Positions 22,156 through 25,968 of a DNA stretch of 25,968 bases are shown one piece after another. The notes beneath the pieces are model-generated. The model had not been told where the DNA came from. It ran no database searches and saw nothing but the letters and a program-made list of their open reading frames with translations. A program made the position numbers and the translations under genes. Position 1 is the stretch's first letter, and every line of letters starts with the position of its first letter. Source of the stretch: an uncultured Cardiobacterium sp. Lineage in GTDB: Bacteria; Pseudomonadota; Gammaproteobacteria; Cardiobacteriales; Cardiobacteriaceae. The stretch lies in NCBI RefSeq assembly GCF_938028825.1, contig NZ_CALIZP010000028.1, positions 1 through 25,968 on the forward strand, written 5' to 3'.

Positions 22156-22207
22156 TTTCCCGGAGTGGTGGTTCTGATGCGGCGCGCCGGCGGGCGGCGG
22201 CCGGGCC

Positions 22208-22213
22208 AGTATA
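22208..22213 (-). promoter_or_regulatory. Possible -10 for the PA14-like triad
   Basis: Minus strand GCTATACTGGCC gives a TATACT hexamer 56 nt before the ATG of paralog A. No clear -35. Confidence 0.3.
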
Positions 22214-22223
22214 GCGGGGAAAA

Positions 22224-22244
22224 CGGCGGGCAGGCCTGCCGCCG
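22224..22244. promoter_or_regulatory. GC-rich palindrome between divergent promoters
   Basis: The core GGCAGGCCTGCC (22229-22240) is a perfect 12-bp palindrome, extended on both sides to CGGC/GCCG with a bulge. It lies between the minus-strand TATACT (22208) and the plus-strand TATCAT (22252), a suitable place for a shared operator; unproven. Confidence 0.3.
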
Positions 22245-22251
22245 AAGCGGC

Positions 22252-22257
22252 TATCAT
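22252..22257 (+). promoter_or_regulatory. Possible -10 for the membrane-protein cluster
   Basis: TATCAT followed by GCGCAC, 32 nt before the ATG at 22290. No clear -35. Confidence 0.35.
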
Positions 22258-22289
22258 GCGCACATCGTCCGCCTCACCAGGAATCCGCC

Positions 22290-23192
22290 ATGTCCTACCG
22301 TCCGCCCTATCCTTATGCCCGCATTCTCTGCGGCTTCATCCTCGGCAACATCATGCTCACCGCGCTGCAATACCTCGTCCTGCGTCCGGGGTTTCTCGCA
22401 GGCGGCATGATGCCGTTCGTACCGCGCACGCTGGCCGCGCTCTCTGCCGTTGCCGCGCTGGTCGCCATTGCCGCCGCCCTGCCGCTGCTGCTTACCCGTG
22501 CCGAGCGCGAGCAGCAGGGGGTGGGCCGGGCGATGGTGCTGATCGGCCTGTTCAGCCTGCCGCAAACCGTCTATCCCTACCGGCAGGCGCTCTACACCGG
22601 CTTCGCCCCGCCGCTGCTTGCGGAGATGCTCATCGTGCTGGCGGTGAAAATGGTGGTCTTCGCGCAGCTTGCCTACACGCTCCTGCCGCGCCCGGAGCCG
22701 ACCTTTGAAGACCGCCGCGACTGGCGCGCGCGCCGCTATCCCTACTGGCGCGTCGTGTTCGGCTGCACCGTGGCGGGGGCCGTCTGCTGCCATCTGCTGC
22801 TGCCCCTTGCCGACGGCGCGAACCCCTTTACCGCATACCGCTTCATGAACCGCAGCGCGCAGCTTGCCGTGCCCTGGCTTGCCTGCGCCTTGTGGTTTGC
22901 CGCCTGGCGCTTGCGGCGCACTGCCGGCGGTATCGCGCAAGCCGCCGCCGTCGCCGGTGTCTGCGCCGCCTGCCATTTCCGCCTGTACCAAAGCCTGCTC
23001 AACGCCGCTGCCGCGTCCGTCGTACCTGCCGCCCTGTGCTTCACCACGACCGCCCTCATCCTCGCCCTGCTGCTCCTGCCGCCGGACCCGTTCGACCCGC
23101 CCGGTTTCGCCGCTTGCGCCACGATGCTGGTTCTCGGCATCCTCGGCGGCGCTGCGGGTGTCGCCCTCGGCTGCTACCTTTTTTTCCTCTGA
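22290..23192 (+). CDS. Polytopic membrane protein, hypothetical
   Basis: 300 residues with about eight hydrophobic segments (around 10-30, 45-68, 82-95, 108-130, 151-170, 192-208, 214-232, 245-262 and 272-298); an integral inner-membrane protein. Loops contain RAEREQQGVGRAM and a basic stretch EPTFEDRRDWRARRYPYWR. I recognise no family signature. AGGAAT precedes the ATG. It is divergent from the PA14-like triad across ~137 bp and is followed after 56 nt by the MORN-like secreted protein gene, so the two are probably in one transcription unit. Codon usage matches the neighbourhood. Confidence 0.7.
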   Translation: MSYRPPYPYARILCGFILGNIMLTALQYLVLRPGFLAGGMMPFVPRTLAALSAVAALVAIAAALPLLLTRAEREQQGVGRAMVLIGLFSLPQTVYPYRQALYTGFAPPLLAEMLIVLAVKMVVFAQLAYTLLPRPEPTFEDRRDWRARRYPYWRVVFGCTVAGAVCCHLLLPLADGANPFTAYRFMNRSAQLAVPWLACALWFAAWRLRRTAGGIAQAAAVAGVCAACHFRLYQSLLNAAAASVVPAALCFTTTALILALLLLPPDPFDPPGFAACATMLVLGILGGAAGVALGCYLFFL

Positions 23193-23248
23193 ATTTTCCA
23201 CAGAAAGCCCCATAATAATGCCCAACTTCCCCAACCGGAGCACACCCC

Positions 23249-24115
23249 ATGTTTCAATTCCTCTTCCCCATTCTCGGCATCGCCCTGAGCGCCGTTTTTT
23301 CCTCCACGCCGGACAAGCCCGCAGCACACGATGCGCCGCCGCAGGCCGCCATCGCCCCGGTCAACACCTTCGCCACGCCGGTACGCCTGAGCGCTACCCT
23401 GCCGGACAGCATCCTGCGCGCCGAACAGGCCGCCGCCGTCAACATTGATTACACCCCGGGGGATGAAAAAACCTGGTATTTCGACGGCGACGGCGCGCCC
23501 GTGGACAAGGCGACGGCAGGCGGTTATTACCGCGTCGTCCTCGGCAAGACCGCCGACGGGCGCAGCGTCATCCAGGATTTCTATCAGGACAGCGGCAGGC
23601 CGCAAACCGCGCCCGTTATCCTGAAAAAAGATGCCGAACAGCACGATTTCGACAGCAGCACCAGCGACAGCAAAATCGTCTGGTTCCGCGAAGACGGCAG
23701 CGTCCTGGCCACCCAGGATTACAAGGGCGGTGTCGATCTCGGGCGCGGCAATTTCTACCAGAACGGCATCCTGGCCGCGCAGACTGCCCTGCCGTTCGAT
23801 GTCGCCGCCGAAGCGGATGACCCCTTCGCCGCCGTCGGCGAGGTCGGCCGTGGCAACCGCTACTACTACCCGGACGGCAAAATCATGGCTTTTGAATACA
23901 TCGAGGATGCCGACAATTTCGAGCTGCTCTACTACCGCGCCGACGGCAGCCCGCTGCTGCACCGCCGCAGCAACGACGAGGGCAGGGGCAACGGCAGCAG
24001 CACCTGGAACGCGGACGGCAGCTATGCCGCACAAGAAGAAGTGCAGCCGGAAATCGACGCCGTTACCGCGCGCATAGACGAGCTGACCTTCGCCATGCGC
24101 ACGGAACAGCCCTGA
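23249..24115 (+). CDS. Secreted protein with MORN-like (YwqK-type) repeats
   Basis: 288 residues. A hydrophobic N-terminus (FQFLFPILGIALSAVFSS) suggests export; there is no lipobox. The body contains degenerate repeats with the pattern Y-Y/F-x-x-D/N-G-x: KTWYFDGDGAPVDKATAGGY, KIVWFREDGSVLATQDYKGG, GNFYQNGILAAQ, NRYYYPDGKIMAFEYIED, LLYYRADGSPLLHRR and STWNADGSYAAQEE. This spacing resembles the MORN_2/YwqK class of antitoxin-like and surface proteins; the match is by pattern only. CCGGAGC precedes the ATG. The next gene starts 11 nt after its stop behind GAGGAGG, so the two are coupled. Confidence 0.7.
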   Translation: MFQFLFPILGIALSAVFSSTPDKPAAHDAPPQAAIAPVNTFATPVRLSATLPDSILRAEQAAAVNIDYTPGDEKTWYFDGDGAPVDKATAGGYYRVVLGKTADGRSVIQDFYQDSGRPQTAPVILKKDAEQHDFDSSTSDSKIVWFREDGSVLATQDYKGGVDLGRGNFYQNGILAAQTALPFDVAAEADDPFAAVGEVGRGNRYYYPDGKIMAFEYIEDADNFELLYYRADGSPLLHRRSNDEGRGNGSSTWNADGSYAAQEEVQPEIDAVTARIDELTFAMRTEQP

Positions 24116-24126
24116 GGAGGGACGCC

Positions 24127-24519
24127 ATGCCTTTCCGCCATGCCGCCCTCACCGAACCCAACCGCGCCGCCCTGCAACAGAAAATCGACAGCGGCACCCT
24201 GCCTTTCCCGCCGCCCGCCATCCCGGAGAGCTGGTGGGTGGACGCCGCGCGTGATGCCGTGCTGTGGGCCGTGCCCGCCGCCGATACCGCCCCGCTCGAT
24301 TTCCTCTGGCACTACTATCTCGGCATCGGCGGCGACTATTACCGCTTCCTCCTCGAACCCGAACTGCTCACCTCGGCGCGCATCACCCTCTACAAGCTGA
24401 AAGAAAGCCTGCCCGCCGACTGCCACGGCAAGCCGCGCGAGCAGGTCATCGCCGTCCTGAAAGAGGCGCTGATTGCCAAAACCGCCAGCGGCGAACACGA
24501 AGCCTTTTTCAATTTCTGA
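24127..24519 (+). CDS. Hypothetical 130-residue protein
   Basis: No family recognised. Probably cytosolic: there is no signal or membrane segment. The N-terminal region is Pro-rich (LPFPPPAIPESWWVDAARDA); the middle contains WAVPAADTAPLDFLWHYYLG IGGDYYRFLLEPELL and the C-terminus LKEALIAKTASGEHEAFFNF, largely helical. A strong ribosome-binding site (GAGGAGG) lies 5 nt before the ATG, and the gene starts 11 nt after the MORN-like gene, so the pair may encode interacting proteins. A terminator follows ~50 nt after the stop. Confidence 0.65.
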   Translation: MPFRHAALTEPNRAALQQKIDSGTLPFPPPAIPESWWVDAARDAVLWAVPAADTAPLDFLWHYYLGIGGDYYRFLLEPELLTSARITLYKLKESLPADCHGKPREQVIAVLKEALIAKTASGEHEAFFNF

Positions 24520-24566
24520 TGCAGCCCGCCCGGGCGGCGTCAATACCGCCCGCCGGGGCAAGCCAT

Positions 24567-24596
24567 AAAAAAGCCCGTCTTGCGACGGGCTTTTTT
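24567..24596. terminator. Bidirectional intrinsic terminator
   Basis: AAAAAAGCCCGTC-ttgc-GACGGGCTTTTTT, a perfect 13-bp stem with A/T runs on both sides. It serves the plus-strand cluster and the convergent gcvP, whose stop is 11 nt away. Confidence 0.92.
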
Positions 24597-24607
24597 GCGG
24601 GCGGGCG

Positions 24608-25968
<1,361 letters not shown>

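Overview
The window is about 26 kb of GC-rich bacterial chromosome. Housekeeping proteins (GcvT, GcvP, IF-1, AroC, GdhA) and family-level hits (DUF1820, DUF2459/TIGR02117, HutW/HutX, PolB-like exonuclease) point to a gammaproteobacterium. The mix of Neisseria-like and gammaproteobacterial families, the heme locus and a bacterial HMG-CoA synthase make a Cardiobacteriaceae-like host plausible. That placement is inference from recalled families, not from a search.

Left part (1-7260): a 3'-truncated HMG-CoA synthase gene (mvaS, minus); a membrane-protein gene broken by one missing base in an A tract; gcvT (minus) divergent from infA (plus); a stand-alone hypothetical; a small periplasmic protein; a threonine-aldolase-like PLP enzyme; an IS1-type transposase remnant beside a REP-like palindrome; a DUF2459 membrane-anchored protein; and an AT-rich isoprenylcysteine-methyltransferase-like gene.

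Middle (7600-11840, all minus): two transcription units. The first is a PolB-like 3'-5' exonuclease, DUF1820 and a 434-residue TerD domain fused to a DUF1887/Card1-like PD-(D/E)XK nuclease. These are tightly packed (ATGA overlap, then an 11-nt gap). This is the best candidate for an undescribed system: a calcium-binding stress domain in the place where Card1/Can2 nucleases carry their ligand sensor. The second unit is aroC followed by a secreted protein.

Heme region (11890-13872): a TonB-dependent receptor that lost its start and most of its barrel is joined, through a deletion, to the last ~75 codons of hutW. An intact hutX follows. Next come an OPT-family oligopeptide transporter (14271-16190), a DUF6882 gene damaged by a 1-nt insertion plus a stop codon, and gdhA (minus).

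Right part (18570-25968): three tandem paralogous membrane-anchored proteins with a PA14-like domain. Two carry a second domain with four conserved cysteines, and the middle copy has lost it. They are divergent from a three-gene plus-strand cluster (polytopic membrane protein, MORN-like secreted protein, small hypothetical). The window closes with the C-terminal half of gcvP.

Housekeeping genes are intact while several accessory genes show single-base lesions. No tRNA, rRNA or CRISPR array was seen.
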